A DNA stretch of 64,000 nucleotides from Nitrosospira sp. Nsp14. Lineage in GTDB: Bacteria > Pseudomonadota > Gammaproteobacteria > Burkholderiales > Nitrosomonadaceae. Each line of letters starts with the position of its first letter. The first letter of the stretch is position 1. The stretch is taken from positions 55,624 to 119,623 of the forward strand of contig NZ_FOPV01000013.1 in NCBI RefSeq assembly GCF_900113575.1, given 5' to 3'. A program made the translations under genes and the position numbers. The notes beneath the pieces were generated by a model. That model made no database searches, had not been told where the DNA came from, and worked only from the letters and a program-made list of their open reading frames with translations. This document shows positions 45,911 through 56,005 of this stretch, in pieces.

Positions 45911-48594
45911 ATTTTTGTTCCTGTTTTTGTAGTTCTGTACCCGACTACGTTGTCATAAGAGACATGGTAGTTGGGATTCGCCATGCCGTTGTCGAGCAAT
46001 TTGACCGACCCGCTTTCGTCGACCAGTGCCACCCGCAACATGACGCTTTCCTCATATTCCGGTCTGCCCAGGTAGAAATAATCCCCGAGCCATTCAATGC
46101 GTTTTTTACTGACTGCGCTTGGCGCGAGATAATCGGCAACTTTCAATGTGTTTTGCATCAGCTTGGCGCTGATCTTGCGCCACTGTTTGCGTTGCAGCGC
46201 ACGTCCGTTGTGCGGGAGCCATAGTCTTTCATCGTTGAGTAACGTAACCCGGGTCCCTTTCCCCACAGAGTCGTGCGAACAAGCGCGAAACAGCAGTACT
46301 TCGGTGGATTCGATCTCGTTGTGCCGGGTCTGGGCTTTTTCTTCTGGCTGCGTGGTGCCGCCTTTCGACAGTCCCTGTAACGCAAGGCCTGCTAGCCGCC
46401 CGCGCGTGGTCTCCAGGTTGTGAAGGTGCCGTGCCATGTGCTCGTTCTCATCCTGAGCGGCGTAGGTGGCTTCGATTAGCTCGCGAATCTGTCCCGGCAG
46501 GCGAACTTGGGAAATATCCCGCCAGACGGTAAGGCTGCGGCACAGCACGTAGGGCGCATAAACCTTCGCCGTTGCACCGAAGGCCAGCTCGGGGGATACG
46601 ACGGCGGTTGGCAGATGAGGGGAGAGTATCCACGCCTCGCGTTGCGCCGTCGCCGGGCGCGCAGTCTCCGAGTGCCGCCACAAACGGCCCAACCTCTGCA
46701 AGAGCATATCGGTAGGGGCAATGCGGGTAACCAGGAAATCTGCGTCGATATCGAGGGATTGCTCAAGCACTTGCGTGCCGACGAGAATACGCCCTTGCTG
46801 TCCGCGAGTATCAGCAGCGTCCTTGCCAAAAAAAGTGACCCATGCATCTTCAATGGCGCCGCGATCCGCTTTAGTAAAACGCGAGTGCAGCAGGCCGCAG
46901 GAAACGCCCATTCCAGGAGTGCGGGCAGCAAGCTTCTGATAGATGTCCTGCGCGTCCTGTATGGAGTTTTCTATCCACAATATCTGCTGTCCTTCTTCGG
47001 CCCGGCGCAAAACCTCTTCAATGGCATCGTTTTCCGGATGATGAGCAACGGCCACCAACACATCGGGAATCTGTTCCACGGCAATTTCCATCGCACCGAC
47101 ATCGACAGGATCGCGACTATGGGGTTGGGCGGTAATCAAAGGATAAGGGCTCAAGGGGCAAGCAGTTTTTTGCGGCGCCATGCCCAGCAGTTTGTCCCTG
47201 CGTTCCCGAGTCAGGGTGGCGCTCAGGATGATGACGGTACAGTGCAGCTGGCGCAGCGCTTTAACCAGCGCATCCAGGATCGTACCGGTAAAGCTGTCGT
47301 ACGAATGCACTTCATCCAGTATCACCACTTTGCCAGCCAGACCAAAGGAGCGGACAAAGCCGTGCTTGACATTCATGACCGCCATCAAGGCCTGGTCAAC
47401 CGTACCCACCGCAAGGGGCGCGAGAATGCCGCGCTTGCCCTGGGCAAACCAGGCCCCGCCAGGATCGCCTTCCTCGCCCATTTCAAACTGCTTCAGCCAG
47501 GCGTTGCCGTGGACCAGCAAGGCCTGCTTGTGAGGCGAACCATCCTCTAGAACCCGCTCCAGGAATGCATTGGCGCGTTCATGGATTTTGTCGGAAGTCA
47601 GCTGAGTGGGGAGCGCGAAGTAAATACCCGTCGCTAGATTTTTTTGCAGCAATTGATAAGCCGCATACAGGGCGGCCTCGGTCTTGCCCAGCCCCATCGG
47701 GGCTTCGAGCACATACACGCCGGGCTGGTTCGCTGCCTCGATCAGCCTGGTTTGAGCGGGCTTGGGGGGAAAGCCAAATACTTCGACGAAACTTAAACCG
47801 GGTTTTAGCCGTGGCTGTATGAATCCGGCTGAATCCAATGCCTGTTCGATTCGTGGCCGCCAATCGATACCGGGGTCTTCAAACAGCGATCCGGAGCCGA
47901 TCCAGTCGGAAACCGTGGTTAGTCCGGCCAGTACGCGCGCTTGAAGCCCATCGATTACTACGGGAAAATCAGCCGCCAGGGCTTGCCTGAGTTGCGACAG
48001 CAATTCAATACGCTGCGTTTGCCAAGGCTGACCGCCGAATACCTCGCTGGTGGCTTGATATAGGGCTAAGTTTGGCGAAAATCCGTGATGCTGGCCGAGA
48101 ATTTCAGGTATATATTTGCCGGTTTTCTGTTCCTCCGCCGTCGCCTGGCTGACGCCGCCATGTCCTCCCCACAATTTTTCAGCGTCGGAATTAAAGCCCC
48201 TCAACGATGAAAGCACCGCCTCATTTTCTTGAGACAGCGCACTGTAAATCTTCTTTTGGAAAGTCGGGCTGACCTTGCCGATGTCGTGAGCGGCGGCAAT
48301 TAATTCAGCGCCAGCAGGAAAAAGTTCTAAACGCAGCCAATCAGGCATGCGGGCCATTATCGCGCGCGCCACTTCGCCGACAATATGGCAGTGGCTAAGT
48401 ACCGACTGCCCCGGCAATACTGCGCCCTCACCGGTTCTGCGTGATTTGGCCAAACATTGATTCAAGGGCAGCGGCGGCAAATTAAACGGTGCTGTTGATT
48501 TTTTTATTCCGCGGCCAAGCATTATTTCGTCCAACGAAGTTCTAAACGTCTGCCCAAAGATGTAACGCTCTCTAAGATCGCGATAATTCTTCAA
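45907..48594 (-). CDS. cas3: CRISPR nuclease-helicase Cas3 (895 aa)
   Basis: N-terminal HD nuclease: SVLSHCHIVGEVARA, AAAHDIGKVSPTFQ (HD pair), GGHGGVSQA and GQHHGF supply metal ligands. Then an SF2 helicase: Walker A APMGLGKTEAAL, motif II VILDEVHSYD (DEVH), motif III ILSATLT, and motif VI QRLGRLWRH. It unwinds and degrades the target strand after Cascade binding. First gene of the leftward cas operon; the promoter should lie right of 48594. Confidence 0.96.
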   Translation of the reverse strand: MKNYRDLRERYIFGQTFRTSLDEIMLGRGIKKSTAPFNLPPLPLNQCLAKSRRTGEGAVLPGQSVLSHCHIVGEVARAIMARMPDWLRLELFPAGAELIAAAHDIGKVSPTFQKKIYSALSQENEAVLSSLRGFNSDAEKLWGGHGGVSQATAEEQKTGKYIPEILGQHHGFSPNLALYQATSEVFGGQPWQTQRIELLSQLRQALAADFPVVIDGLQARVLAGLTTVSDWIGSGSLFEDPGIDWRPRIEQALDSAGFIQPRLKPGLSFVEVFGFPPKPAQTRLIEAANQPGVYVLEAPMGLGKTEAALYAAYQLLQKNLATGIYFALPTQLTSDKIHERANAFLERVLEDGSPHKQALLVHGNAWLKQFEMGEEGDPGGAWFAQGKRGILAPLAVGTVDQALMAVMNVKHGFVRSFGLAGKVVILDEVHSYDSFTGTILDALVKALRQLHCTVIILSATLTRERRDKLLGMAPQKTACPLSPYPLITAQPHSRDPVDVGAMEIAVEQIPDVLVAVAHHPENDAIEEVLRRAEEGQQILWIENSIQDAQDIYQKLAARTPGMGVSCGLLHSRFTKADRGAIEDAWVTFFGKDAADTRGQQGRILVGTQVLEQSLDIDADFLVTRIAPTDMLLQRLGRLWRHSETARPATAQREAWILSPHLPTAVVSPELAFGATAKVYAPYVLCRSLTVWRDISQVRLPGQIRELIEATYAAQDENEHMARHLHNLETTRGRLAGLALQGLSKGGTTQPEEKAQTRHNEIESTEVLLFRACSHDSVGKGTRVTLLNDERLWLPHNGRALQRKQWRKISAKLMQNTLKVADYLAPSAVSKKRIEWLGDYFYLGRPEYEESVMLRVALVDESGSVKLLDNGMANPNYHVSYDNVVGYRTTKTGTKI

Positions 48595-48979
48595 AACTTA
48601 GCCTGAGCTTAAGAATCAGCTACAGCCTGGTAAAGGCGCGCGAGAGCCGCATTGTCGAGTTGCGCACCCCGCACATCTTACGTGCTCAGCAATTAATGAA
48701 CACTGGACTTTAGTACAGGTGCAAGGTGACCGATGCGATGAACCAAGGAGATTTGATAATTTCGGCCTCGAATAAGGACAAAGCAACTGACACATAATGC
48801 GTCAGGAAGATTTCCTTTGTGTGGTGAAGGGGTGGGTGCCTGTAAGCAATCCCGGTGGGAAACCTCGTGGGCGGGGGATGTTATCCGTCCACTAGGTTTT
48901 CCATTAGGGTCACCACGCGCTAAGCGTAGCGAACCGAATGATCGGCAAAGCAGCTGCTGCAATACGTATCAGTGACGGC
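48595..48979. other. Region upstream of the cas operon
   Basis: 385 bp with the probable cas3 promoter region; nothing else can be assigned. A plus-strand open stretch (LRISYSLVKARESRIVELRT) near 48605-48665 looks protein-like but has no start. Confidence 0.35.
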
Positions 48980-49284
48980 TCAATCCTCCTCTTGCCCTAA
49001 ATACCCTGCTTGGCGTTGATGACGAATCGCAAGAATCAGGACAGCGTCCTGAGCCTCCTCCAGGCTATAAAGGACCACGAGGCCGGTACGTCCGCGCGAT
49101 ATGACCAACTCACGCAATCCATACTCCACAGGCCGGCCACAAGGGGATGCCGGATTAATAAATTTACCGCTTCCTCGATTAATTCAAGCGTCTCTGCTGC
49201 CGCCGCTGTATCGTTATCAATCAAAAAGTCGGTTGGTCGTTCGAGATCGGCAAGCGCACGTTCCGAATAGCTCAGCTTCGCCAA
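48980..49284 (-). pseudogene. parE: RelE/ParE-type toxin with a frameshift
   Basis: The frame opens MAKLSYSERALADLERPTDF...LIRHPLV, as in ParE toxins. After HPLV one base is missing: in the next frame the sequence continues RPVEYGLRELVISRGRTGLV then VLYSLEEAQDAVLILAIRHQ to a TGA at 48980-48982. So the toxin was full length before a single-base deletion near 49128-49142, and without it the protein ends after an aberrant tail. Overlaps the antitoxin frame by 13 bp. Confidence 0.8.
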
Positions 49285-49598
49285 GATTTGGCTTTCGGGT
49301 TTACAGGATTGTTGCCGGCTATGCGCGCCTTAAGGTAGGCGTGAACCTCATTGACATCAAAGCCCTCGCCGGTAGCTAACATTTTTTCCCGTGCTGCTTG
49401 AGCTTCACTTACGAAGCTGGCACGCGATTCAGCTGCCGTGGCTGCTCTTTCTATCGCCTGGACCATGAAAGCATGGGGCGACGCTCCTTTTTTCTCAGCT
49501 GCGGCAATAGCTCGTTGCTTGAGTTCGTCCGAAAGCTTTAGTGATGTGGTGGCCGTTGGTTTGCACCTCTTGAATTGTTGGTGCCGCCAGAGTAACAC
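49272..49598 (-). pseudogene. RHH-type antitoxin, start codon apparently lost
   Basis: Codes for KPTATTSLKLSDELKQRAIA, AAEKKGASPHAFMVQAIERA and EVHAYLKARIAG, a ribbon-helix-helix antitoxin placed as usual just before and overlapping the ParE toxin. Related proteins begin MKPTATT; here the codon in that place is TGC. The first usable start codons upstream (GTG 49598 or ATG 49727) lack a good Shine-Dalgarno spacing. Together with the toxin frameshift this points to a dead module, though residual expression from GTG is possible. Confidence 0.6.
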
Positions 49599-49713
49599 CT
49601 CCGCACCGCCGCGATGCAAGTCTACAATATCCGCCAGTAACCATTGTTTTTTATGATTGATAAAGGACTTATGAAGGATAAATGATTCGCGCAGAGCAAG
49701 AAGAAGACGTTCA

Positions 49714-50760
49714 TCATCGCATCGCATAAAGCATTACCAGGCAACCCGAAAAGGCCAGCATGATGGCAAGCGAGTCATAGCCCATACGAAGGAAAGTCGG
49801 ATTCCGCCGCTCGAGTAAACCTATTAAGAGAACGCCCGTCAGAACAACACCGAGCAGCGCTGAAGCGATCTCGAACCGGCCCAGCTCGTTGATGACCGGG
49901 CCACCGGTAAACATGGCGTCAGCAAGCAGGATGAGTGACACGTTCACAAAGTTTGTGCCCAGAACTTCGCCAATCGCCATCTCGTATTTGCGCATTCGCA
50001 GCGCAGCAACAATCGTGCTCAGTTCAGGAAGCGAGGTCGAGACGCCGATCAGAACAAAACCGACGAGGCCTGCACCAAGCCCCGTCTGAACAGCCAAGGC
50101 ATCGCCCGTCTGTGACAGGCAATAGCCCGCGATGAAGATCACGACGCCGGCAACTGCCGCCCTGGCAATAAGGAGTCGCAGGCTTTGCGGACCCGCGTTC
50201 TCTACGCTGGGGATGCCGCGTTCCTTTGATTGTGGTTCCTCCTTCACGGCCCATGGTGCGGTGCGCTCGTATTGTGCGCAGAGCCAGAATGCACCGATGC
50301 TGCTCGCGAAGGCCGCAATACTCCATGCTCCTATGCCAAGAACCGAGGTATCACCGCTGGTGATGGCGGTAGCGACGAGCGCCATCACTATCATGGAAAG
50401 CGTTGCCTGCATCAGTGTGGCCGGCTGCGCGACAAGCGAAGTAAGCGCATCGCGGCCGATAAAGGAATCGGCAATCGCGAGCAAAAGAACATTGATCGAC
50501 GCGCTTCCGAGCAGGTTGTTGATCGCTAACGACGGATTTCCCATCGATGATGAGGTCATCACGTTTGCGATTTCAGGAAGGGATGTGATGCTTCCGAGCA
50601 GGAGCATGCCCACGAACGCCTGCCCCAGCCCGGTTTTAACCGCAATGGCATCCAGGTAGCGCACCAAGCGCGTTCCGGCGAACCAGATGAACACCGCCGC
50701 GACCAGGAAAATCAGGCTGTTGATCCAGAGCGGATAGTCCTGCGCAGCTGAGAGAGGCAT
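49714..50760 (-). CDS. CaCA-family cation:calcium antiporter (348 aa)
   Basis: About ten membrane segments arranged in two homologous halves, each with an alpha repeat: GSITSLPEIANVMTSSSMGN-NLLGS in the first and GVSTSLPELSTIVAALRMRK-EVLGTNFVNV in the second; the acidic residue of each SLPE is the conserved ion ligand. A soluble loop (EEPQSKERGIPSVENAG) joins them. It extrudes Ca2+ (or another divalent cation) in exchange for Na+ or H+. Start taken at ATG 50760; a TTG at 50826 would add 22 residues. Confidence 0.88.
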   Translation of the reverse strand: MPLSAAQDYPLWINSLIFLVAAVFIWFAGTRLVRYLDAIAVKTGLGQAFVGMLLLGSITSLPEIANVMTSSSMGNPSLAINNLLGSASINVLLLAIADSFIGRDALTSLVAQPATLMQATLSMIVMALVATAITSGDTSVLGIGAWSIAAFASSIGAFWLCAQYERTAPWAVKEEPQSKERGIPSVENAGPQSLRLLIARAAVAGVVIFIAGYCLSQTGDALAVQTGLGAGLVGFVLIGVSTSLPELSTIVAALRMRKYEMAIGEVLGTNFVNVSLILLADAMFTGGPVINELGRFEIASALLGVVLTGVLLIGLLERRNPTFLRMGYDSLAIMLAFSGCLVMLYAMR

Positions 50761-50961
50761 GAGCGCGCTCTCGGAGCTCAGCTGGTGAGCCGTATGACGA
50801 GCTTCAGCAGGAAAGGCATCGAGCAAGAGCTAGCCAGTGCTCTTCCAGCACGGGTCGTAACGCTCGCGATCATTTGCCCCCCTACTAAGGAAGCGCTTCT
50901 CGTTCAGGTAATTTTGTAATGGATCATGCTGGTTACGGTTCATCCGCCCCAGCATGAAATC

Positions 50962-51165
50962 TTACGCAGATTGAATGTTTGAGGCCTGCTTGCCCTTCGG
51001 GCCTTGAGTAACCTCAAACGTTACTTTTTGACCTTCTTGGAGCGATTTGAATCCGGACATGCTGATCGCCGAGAAGTGCGCGAACAAATCCTCACCGCCG
51101 TCGTCAGGGGTAATGAAGCCAAAGCCTTTTGAATCATTGAACCACTTTACTGTACCGTTTGTCAT
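50962..51165 (-). CDS. CspA-family cold-shock protein (67 aa)
   Basis: Single cold-shock domain: [20 protein letters not shown] (RNP1 KGFGFI), DLFAHFSAI (RNP2) and a conserved end [14 protein letters not shown]. It binds single-stranded RNA/DNA and acts as an RNA chaperone. Standard length. Its 5' UTR lies in 51166-51300, as expected for members controlled at the mRNA level. Confidence 0.95.
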   Translation of the reverse strand: MTNGTVKWFNDSKGFGFITPDDGGEDLFAHFSAISMSGFKSLQEGQKVTFEVTQGPKGKQASNIQSA

Positions 51166-51618
51166 TTTTGTTTCCTATACATATCAATTAAAAAAAGAGA
51201 CCCTCGCTTTCAGGGCTGACCGCATTTTGTCAATCTTTTGTCGAGAGATATGTTCGCTACCGTACCTAACAATTCCATGTGTTCAATCGAACCGCTTCGG
51301 CAGATTTTTGTTTATTGATCCGTTTTAAGCCTGACTAAGCAGGGATACCTCAACCACCCCGTCAAACTCCTTCTTGATTTGTCATAGCACTCGCAAGCAA
51401 CGGGTCAAGACCTGCTTGAGAGGAGCCCTTCGTTTATAGGGTGACGCCGTTCGCAATGTCGAAAGGCGCGTTGCCAACAAAGATGGACCTGAAGATCAAA
51501 TGATAATGGAATACCAAGCCAGATCACTTTCCGCAATAACCATCATCTGTCCTTCCTGTTCCTGTTCCTGCTCCGGGCACCCCTCGCCTTTTGCGTTAAT
51601 TTTTCATCTGATGAAGCG
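51166..51618. other. Region upstream of the cold-shock gene
   Basis: 450 bp including the likely 5' UTR and promoter of the cold-shock gene. No other gene is supported. Confidence 0.4.
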
Positions 51619-53013
51619 CTACGTATCGGTTTTCTCTGCCGCCGAGGCCTTCATTCTGGATCGGCCTTTACCTTTAAGGCGCTTGGTTGCCGGGGCCGGA
51701 AGGGAATCGATGGCAATCTCCAGCGGTTCACGCCCGGTCGTCCCCAGAATTGGATTCCAGAACTGATCCGCCTCGCGTCGATAAAGCCGTATTGGTCGGA
51801 GAATGTAGTTATCCCGCTTGGCGTTGTGCATGCACATCGACAGCGGACCCTCCGATGTCATTACCTTGAAAACGCATGCACTAATGCGATCCCCATCCAA
51901 TCGCTTCGAATCCATGAAATTGTGCATCACGAACGAGAGTGTATGAACGCGCCCTCGACCCCGCAGCAGATCGCCTTTCATCTGCCACGCTTTTCGGGCC
52001 ACCCCATGCAGTAATGGCCACCATTGGGTTGGGTTAAATGCGAGCCAGCGCGCGAATGCCTTTACCGAGGCGGGGGGGTTAGAGCGATCCAGTTTGATAT
52101 CAGCGGTCGCTGCCTGTACCCGCGAGATTAGATCAGGGTCATCGAAGGCATCGTAGAGCGAACCATTGGCTTCTAAGCACATTCCGTAGCGGCTGCAGGA
52201 GGGATGCCCGATCAAGGACGCGTCGAAGCGGATCGATGTACCCGCCCCCAGCTCGATCTGGCGTGCCAAAGTCTCCTGGGTGATGCGCAATCCGCGTTCA
52301 CCCTGAACGCCGCGGCCAGTATCGGCTTGAAGTTGAAACGAGGCTGTGCGAACCGAAGCGGCGTTTGCTACGAAGAAGCGGACCACATCTGGAACCTGGT
52401 CGAAATTGTTATCGTGTACCGTGGTGTTGAACATTATGGATAGACCCAGCCCGCTTGCCCGGTCAATGAACTTACGGCGCAGCGCGTTGAGCTCGAGCTC
52501 CGTGCGAAAACCTTTAATCTGCTGCGTCGTATCGACGTGAAACGCGACGTCCATGAGTCCTGCGTTCGCTAGCTGTCGAAGGAGCGACCGGGTCGCTCGC
52601 AGCCCGTTTGTCATCAGTGTCGGACGTAGGCCGAGCGACCGCACCTTGTGGACGATCGCCAGGAGTTCGTCATGCTTGCGCAGCGTTGGCTCACCTCCCG
52701 TGATTTGAACATCGGTGTTTGGCCCGAAGTGGGCATAAATTAGGTCAATGCGCCGGAAAATCTCTTCGATTGGAAGATCCTGGACTGCTTCGGAGTTTTC
52801 CGAGAGATAGCACAAGGTGCAGTCTAGATTGCAGCGTTGAGTAATCTCCAGCGCCACACAACCAATTGCCCAGCGCTGGCCGGATTGTTGATTCGGTCCA
52901 GCTAGATTCAAGCGAGCCAATGTTCTAGTCACGCGCTCCCTGGCCTCGGCATTCGAGGATGGCAACCGGTCCGGCGCGTACTGAGCGATTGCTTCAGGTG
53001 TCATATAAGCCAT
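51619..53013 (-). CDS. Radical SAM protein with extra cysteine pairs (464 aa)
   Basis: CNLDCTLC (Cys 61, 65, 68) binds the SAM cluster, followed by ITGGEPTLRK (GGE motif ~106-108) and further barrel strands. Four more cysteines (273, 279 in CSRYGMC; 380, 394 in CVFKVMTSEGPLSMC) may hold an auxiliary Fe-S cluster. GAGG precedes ATG 53013. The family splits SAM to start radical chemistry, but I cannot assign the substrate. A membrane fatty-acid-hydroxylase-family gene lies upstream on the same strand (335 bp gap), which hints at a lipid substrate. Confidence 0.85.
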   Translation of the reverse strand: MAYMTPEAIAQYAPDRLPSSNAEARERVTRTLARLNLAGPNQQSGQRWAIGCVALEITQRCNLDCTLCYLSENSEAVQDLPIEEIFRRIDLIYAHFGPNTDVQITGGEPTLRKHDELLAIVHKVRSLGLRPTLMTNGLRATRSLLRQLANAGLMDVAFHVDTTQQIKGFRTELELNALRRKFIDRASGLGLSIMFNTTVHDNNFDQVPDVVRFFVANAASVRTASFQLQADTGRGVQGERGLRITQETLARQIELGAGTSIRFDASLIGHPSCSRYGMCLEANGSLYDAFDDPDLISRVQAATADIKLDRSNPPASVKAFARWLAFNPTQWWPLLHGVARKAWQMKGDLLRGRGRVHTLSFVMHNFMDSKRLDGDRISACVFKVMTSEGPLSMCMHNAKRDNYILRPIRLYRREADQFWNPILGTTGREPLEIAIDSLPAPATKRLKGKGRSRMKASAAEKTDT

Positions 53014-53109
53014 AGATCCCTCTTTAACAAGAATTCAGGGTATCTCTATTGGATTATCTGCTCTAGGTTTAATTCATCGTTAGCGTCGAGTTGAAGAACG
53101 TGGGAAAAA

Positions 53110-53328
53110 TTGCTTCGATATGAGGCTGAACTTAGCGTAGCAGGCGTACAACGACTGGAAGAACGGGGACTGGAAGAACGGGGACTGGAAGAACGGCGAG
53201 GAGAACTCTTTGGAGATCTAATGCAGGCTGAGCAGAGAATCGATGAGCTGCGTAAGCGTTCAATGGCGCTCGACCTTCTGCTAAAACTGCCGTGCAATCA
53301 ACAATTCTTGGGAAGTAGCTGGGTATAA
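53110..53328 (+). CDS. Doubtful short coiled-coil frame
   Basis: 72 codons with helix-forming, charged sequence (QRLEERGLEERGLEERR...LMQAEQRIDELRKR). It resembles the end of proteins with charged C-terminal helices and could be the relic of a larger gene. It lies antisense in the gap between two leftward genes and has no good start. Confidence 0.25.
   Translation: MLRYEAELSVAGVQRLEERGLEERGLEERRGELFGDLMQAEQRIDELRKRSMALDLLLKLPCNQQFLGSSWV
53152..53196 (+). repeat. Three copies of a 15-bp tandem repeat
   Basis: Unit GGACTGGAAGAACGG three times (the first with C instead of G at its first base), in phase with the short frame above (LEERG repeated). Confidence 0.85.
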
Positions 53329-53347
53329 CAGTACGCCGGACAATGAT

Positions 53348-54256
53348 TCAATTCTGTTCCTCCGTGTCTTTTTTCGAGGGTTCCCCGGCAGACTCCCGTG
53401 CATTGATAGGGTAGCTATTAGCAGGCCCGACGAAAGGCTGGATCAGCATTCGATCGAGTCGTTCCCAAGCCGATTCACGGAACAGATTGATGCCAATGGT
53501 CATCCCTTCGTGGCCATCCTGGGGCTGATCTTTATACGTGCCCAGCAGCCGATCCCACCAGGGCAGATTGAATCCGAAGTTGGAGTTTGTCTCGTTAGGG
53601 TACCAGGAATGGTGAACCCGGTGCATGTCAGGCGTAACCACCAGCCAGCGCAGAACTCTGTCGAAGGATAGGGGGAGGCGTACGTTGCCATGGTTGAACA
53701 ATGAGGTTGCATTGAGTAATACTTCGAAAATCAACACTGCAAGCGCTGGCGCTCCAAGAGCGGCTATGACCATCAGCTTGATCCCCATGGAAAGCACGAT
53801 CTCAATCGGATGAAAACGCACCCCGGTGGTCACATCAAAATCGAGGTCAGCATGATGCATCCGATGCAGCCGCCAAAGTGAGGGCACAGCGTGGAACAAC
53901 ACATGCTGAAGGTAAATGGCGAAGTCGAGGACCACCACAGCAATCAACACCGCCATCCATTCTGGAAGGGCGAAAACGTTCAACAAGCCCCAGCCGTGCT
54001 CTTTACCCAGCAATGCAACGCCGATTGCCGCAGTCGGGAATACGATTCGGAGCACTAGCGTATTCAACGCCGCGATGCCGAGATTGCTCGGCCAACGCTT
54101 GAGCCGCGTAAGACTCCGCTTACGTCGCGGCGCCAGAGCTTCCCAAATACCGACAGCAGCGAGAATCGCGACAAAAAAACCTAGTCGGACAATCGGCTCA
54201 GCCTCTAAAACGATTTCAGCCACCCTGGCGGTGCGCCCATAGGTAATATCCGCCAA
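53348..54256 (-). CDS. Fatty acid hydroxylase / sterol desaturase family protein (302 aa)
   Basis: Integral membrane di-iron enzyme: several membrane helices and the histidine boxes HVLFH, HRMHHAD and HRVHHS. Such enzymes hydroxylate or desaturate lipids, sterols or carotenoids using O2. The frame opens at TTG 54256; a GTG at 54223 (VAEIVLEAEPIV) is an equally possible start. It lies on the same strand as the radical SAM gene and diverges from a dehydrogenase pair to the right. Confidence 0.85.
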   Translation of the reverse strand: MADITYGRTARVAEIVLEAEPIVRLGFFVAILAAVGIWEALAPRRKRSLTRLKRWPSNLGIAALNTLVLRIVFPTAAIGVALLGKEHGWGLLNVFALPEWMAVLIAVVVLDFAIYLQHVLFHAVPSLWRLHRMHHADLDFDVTTGVRFHPIEIVLSMGIKLMVIAALGAPALAVLIFEVLLNATSLFNHGNVRLPLSFDRVLRWLVVTPDMHRVHHSWYPNETNSNFGFNLPWWDRLLGTYKDQPQDGHEGMTIGINLFRESAWERLDRMLIQPFVGPANSYPINARESAGEPSKKDTEEQN

Positions 54257-55000
54257 TAATCAGGCAAGAGTCAGCTGACATGAAAAAGCCCCTATACATC
54301 GGTGCTATCTTAAAACAATGGCTTGGTAGACACACTAATACTGCTCAGGTTGATTCGTTTATCGATGCCGGTAACCCTATCCGTGTCTCTCCGTCGGCTC
54401 CCAAGCCCTGGACCATGCGGGCAAAACCGACATTGATCTAGGGAATTGGGATATCTGTAAATTGCCAATAACTTTCAAAGTTTTTCTTCCTGCTGTTGCT
54501 TTGTTGCGGGAAAAAAAATAGAAAGATACCGCTCTTCTCTCATTGTCTGTTGCTACCGACTGCTCCTGATCCCGTCAGATGCTAAACAACCCAAGACAAA
54601 GCCTGAAATTTCTTTGGACCTAGCTTCCTGCATCCCTTTTTGATTCATAGAGCTAGCCAGGAATAAAGCCGGTTTGCATTGAATGTAACCCATACTCGTC
54701 GATATATCGATATTGCATAATGGAATATACGTTCCAGAGTTTCTGTGCGATGTCCGACAATTGAAGATAAAAAATCCAGACAACACTAGAAATACAAACC
54801 TGATATGTATGGAACCGAACGGTGCCTACCTTAAATTAAACGCAATATAAGGTGTATGCGTGGGCGTACGGCAACACTGCGTAGTTGGCATATCAAGCCT
54901 TACTGCGCTTGAGAAGTAGAAGCGCGTTTACGCCACTTGCCAGTCCACTCCATATCAGTCCTGCAAGCCTTATTCGCACCCATTGCCAACATCTTTGGAT
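54257..55000. other. Divergent intergenic region
   Basis: 744 bp with AT-rich parts and no convincing frame. Holds promoters for the leftward hydroxylase and rightward dehydrogenase genes. Confidence 0.35.
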
Positions 55001-56005
55001 ATGAAATCATCAGCACATATTATTGGCGCCGGAGGTATTGGCATCGCTTCAGCGACATGTCTTATTCGTGCGGGATGGGACGTAAGCATAGTCGACTCGA
55101 ACCCGGGGAAGATTGCCGCTGGTTGCCGCGATGAAATGACGCTGGATGGCGAGTTCATTCACGGAGCACACTTCATCCATTTTGACGAATGGGTGCCCCC
55201 GACGGACGAGGTGGTGTTGCTATGCACAAAAACATTCGATAACGCTCCTGTCCTGGAACGAATCGCGAATACTCAGGCCCTCGTGCCAATTCAAAATGGT
55301 TATGACAGGAAGCTTGAGGAATGTGACCACCCTGCGGAAGCCATTGCTTCATTTGTCTCTGAGTGCCCTGCTGATCGCCTCACCGCTCGCCTTACCCGCC
55401 CAGGGTCTCTGCATATCGGCGCGCGGCGAAGGGCAACCAGCGCCGAACATGAATACATTAACGCCCTGGCCTCCGCCTTTACAGAAGGTAACATTTTTCC
55501 GGTCAAGCGCGTTTCTGATATTGCGCCATTCAAAGCAACGAAACTGATGTACAACGCAGCCATTTCACCGCTTGCAGCAGGTGCTGGTGTTGACAACGCT
55601 GAATTGCTCATTGAGCCGCTCACGCAAAAGCTATTCTTCGCTTTATTACAGGAGAATTATTCCATCCTGCGTCACGCCGGCCTCACGCTGGAACAAATTG
55701 GGCCATTTCATCCGGACACCGTCATGCGTATATTGCAAACACCGCTTTTGCCCAAACTCATGGGGCTATTTTTTCGACCCTCGTTACGCGGAACCTATTG
55801 TTCTATGAGTCCGGATATGGGAAGCGGACGCACTGAGATTGACGCTTATAACGGACATCTTATTCGACTTGCAGGAGGTTTTCCCTGTCCAATCAATAAT
55901 GCCGTTATCAATCTGGTTGATAGAATCTCTCGCGAGCGACTCCCGAAGCTACGAGCGCACCTTCATCATCTCGCTGCGTCTCTGCCGCATGGTACTTTGA
56001 AATGA
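55001..56005 (+). CDS. Ketopantoate-reductase-like (ApbA/PanE family) dehydrogenase (334 aa)
   Basis: N-terminal Rossmann fold (HIIGAGGIGIASATCLIRAG, then VSIVDSNPGKI) and the C-terminal helical domain with KLMYNAAISPLAAGAGV where the family's catalytic Lys lies. It reduces or oxidises a 2-keto/hydroxy compound with NAD(P)H. Divergent from true PanE, and with the following gene overlapping by 4 bp (ATGA), it probably belongs to a separate pathway. Start at ATG 55001; a TTG lies 18 bases upstream. Confidence 0.8.
   Translation: MKSSAHIIGAGGIGIASATCLIRAGWDVSIVDSNPGKIAAGCRDEMTLDGEFIHGAHFIHFDEWVPPTDEVVLLCTKTFDNAPVLERIANTQALVPIQNGYDRKLEECDHPAEAIASFVSECPADRLTARLTRPGSLHIGARRRATSAEHEYINALASAFTEGNIFPVKRVSDIAPFKATKLMYNAAISPLAAGAGVDNAELLIEPLTQKLFFALLQENYSILRHAGLTLEQIGPFHPDTVMRILQTPLLPKLMGLFFRPSLRGTYCSMSPDMGSGRTEIDAYNGHLIRLAGGFPCPINNAVINLVDRISRERLPKLRAHLHHLAASLPHGTLK

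Noticed and set aside
45964..47944. Plus-strand frames opposite cas3 (up to ~350 codons)
   Set aside because: They overlap a clear Cas3 coding sequence throughout and have no recognisable motifs.
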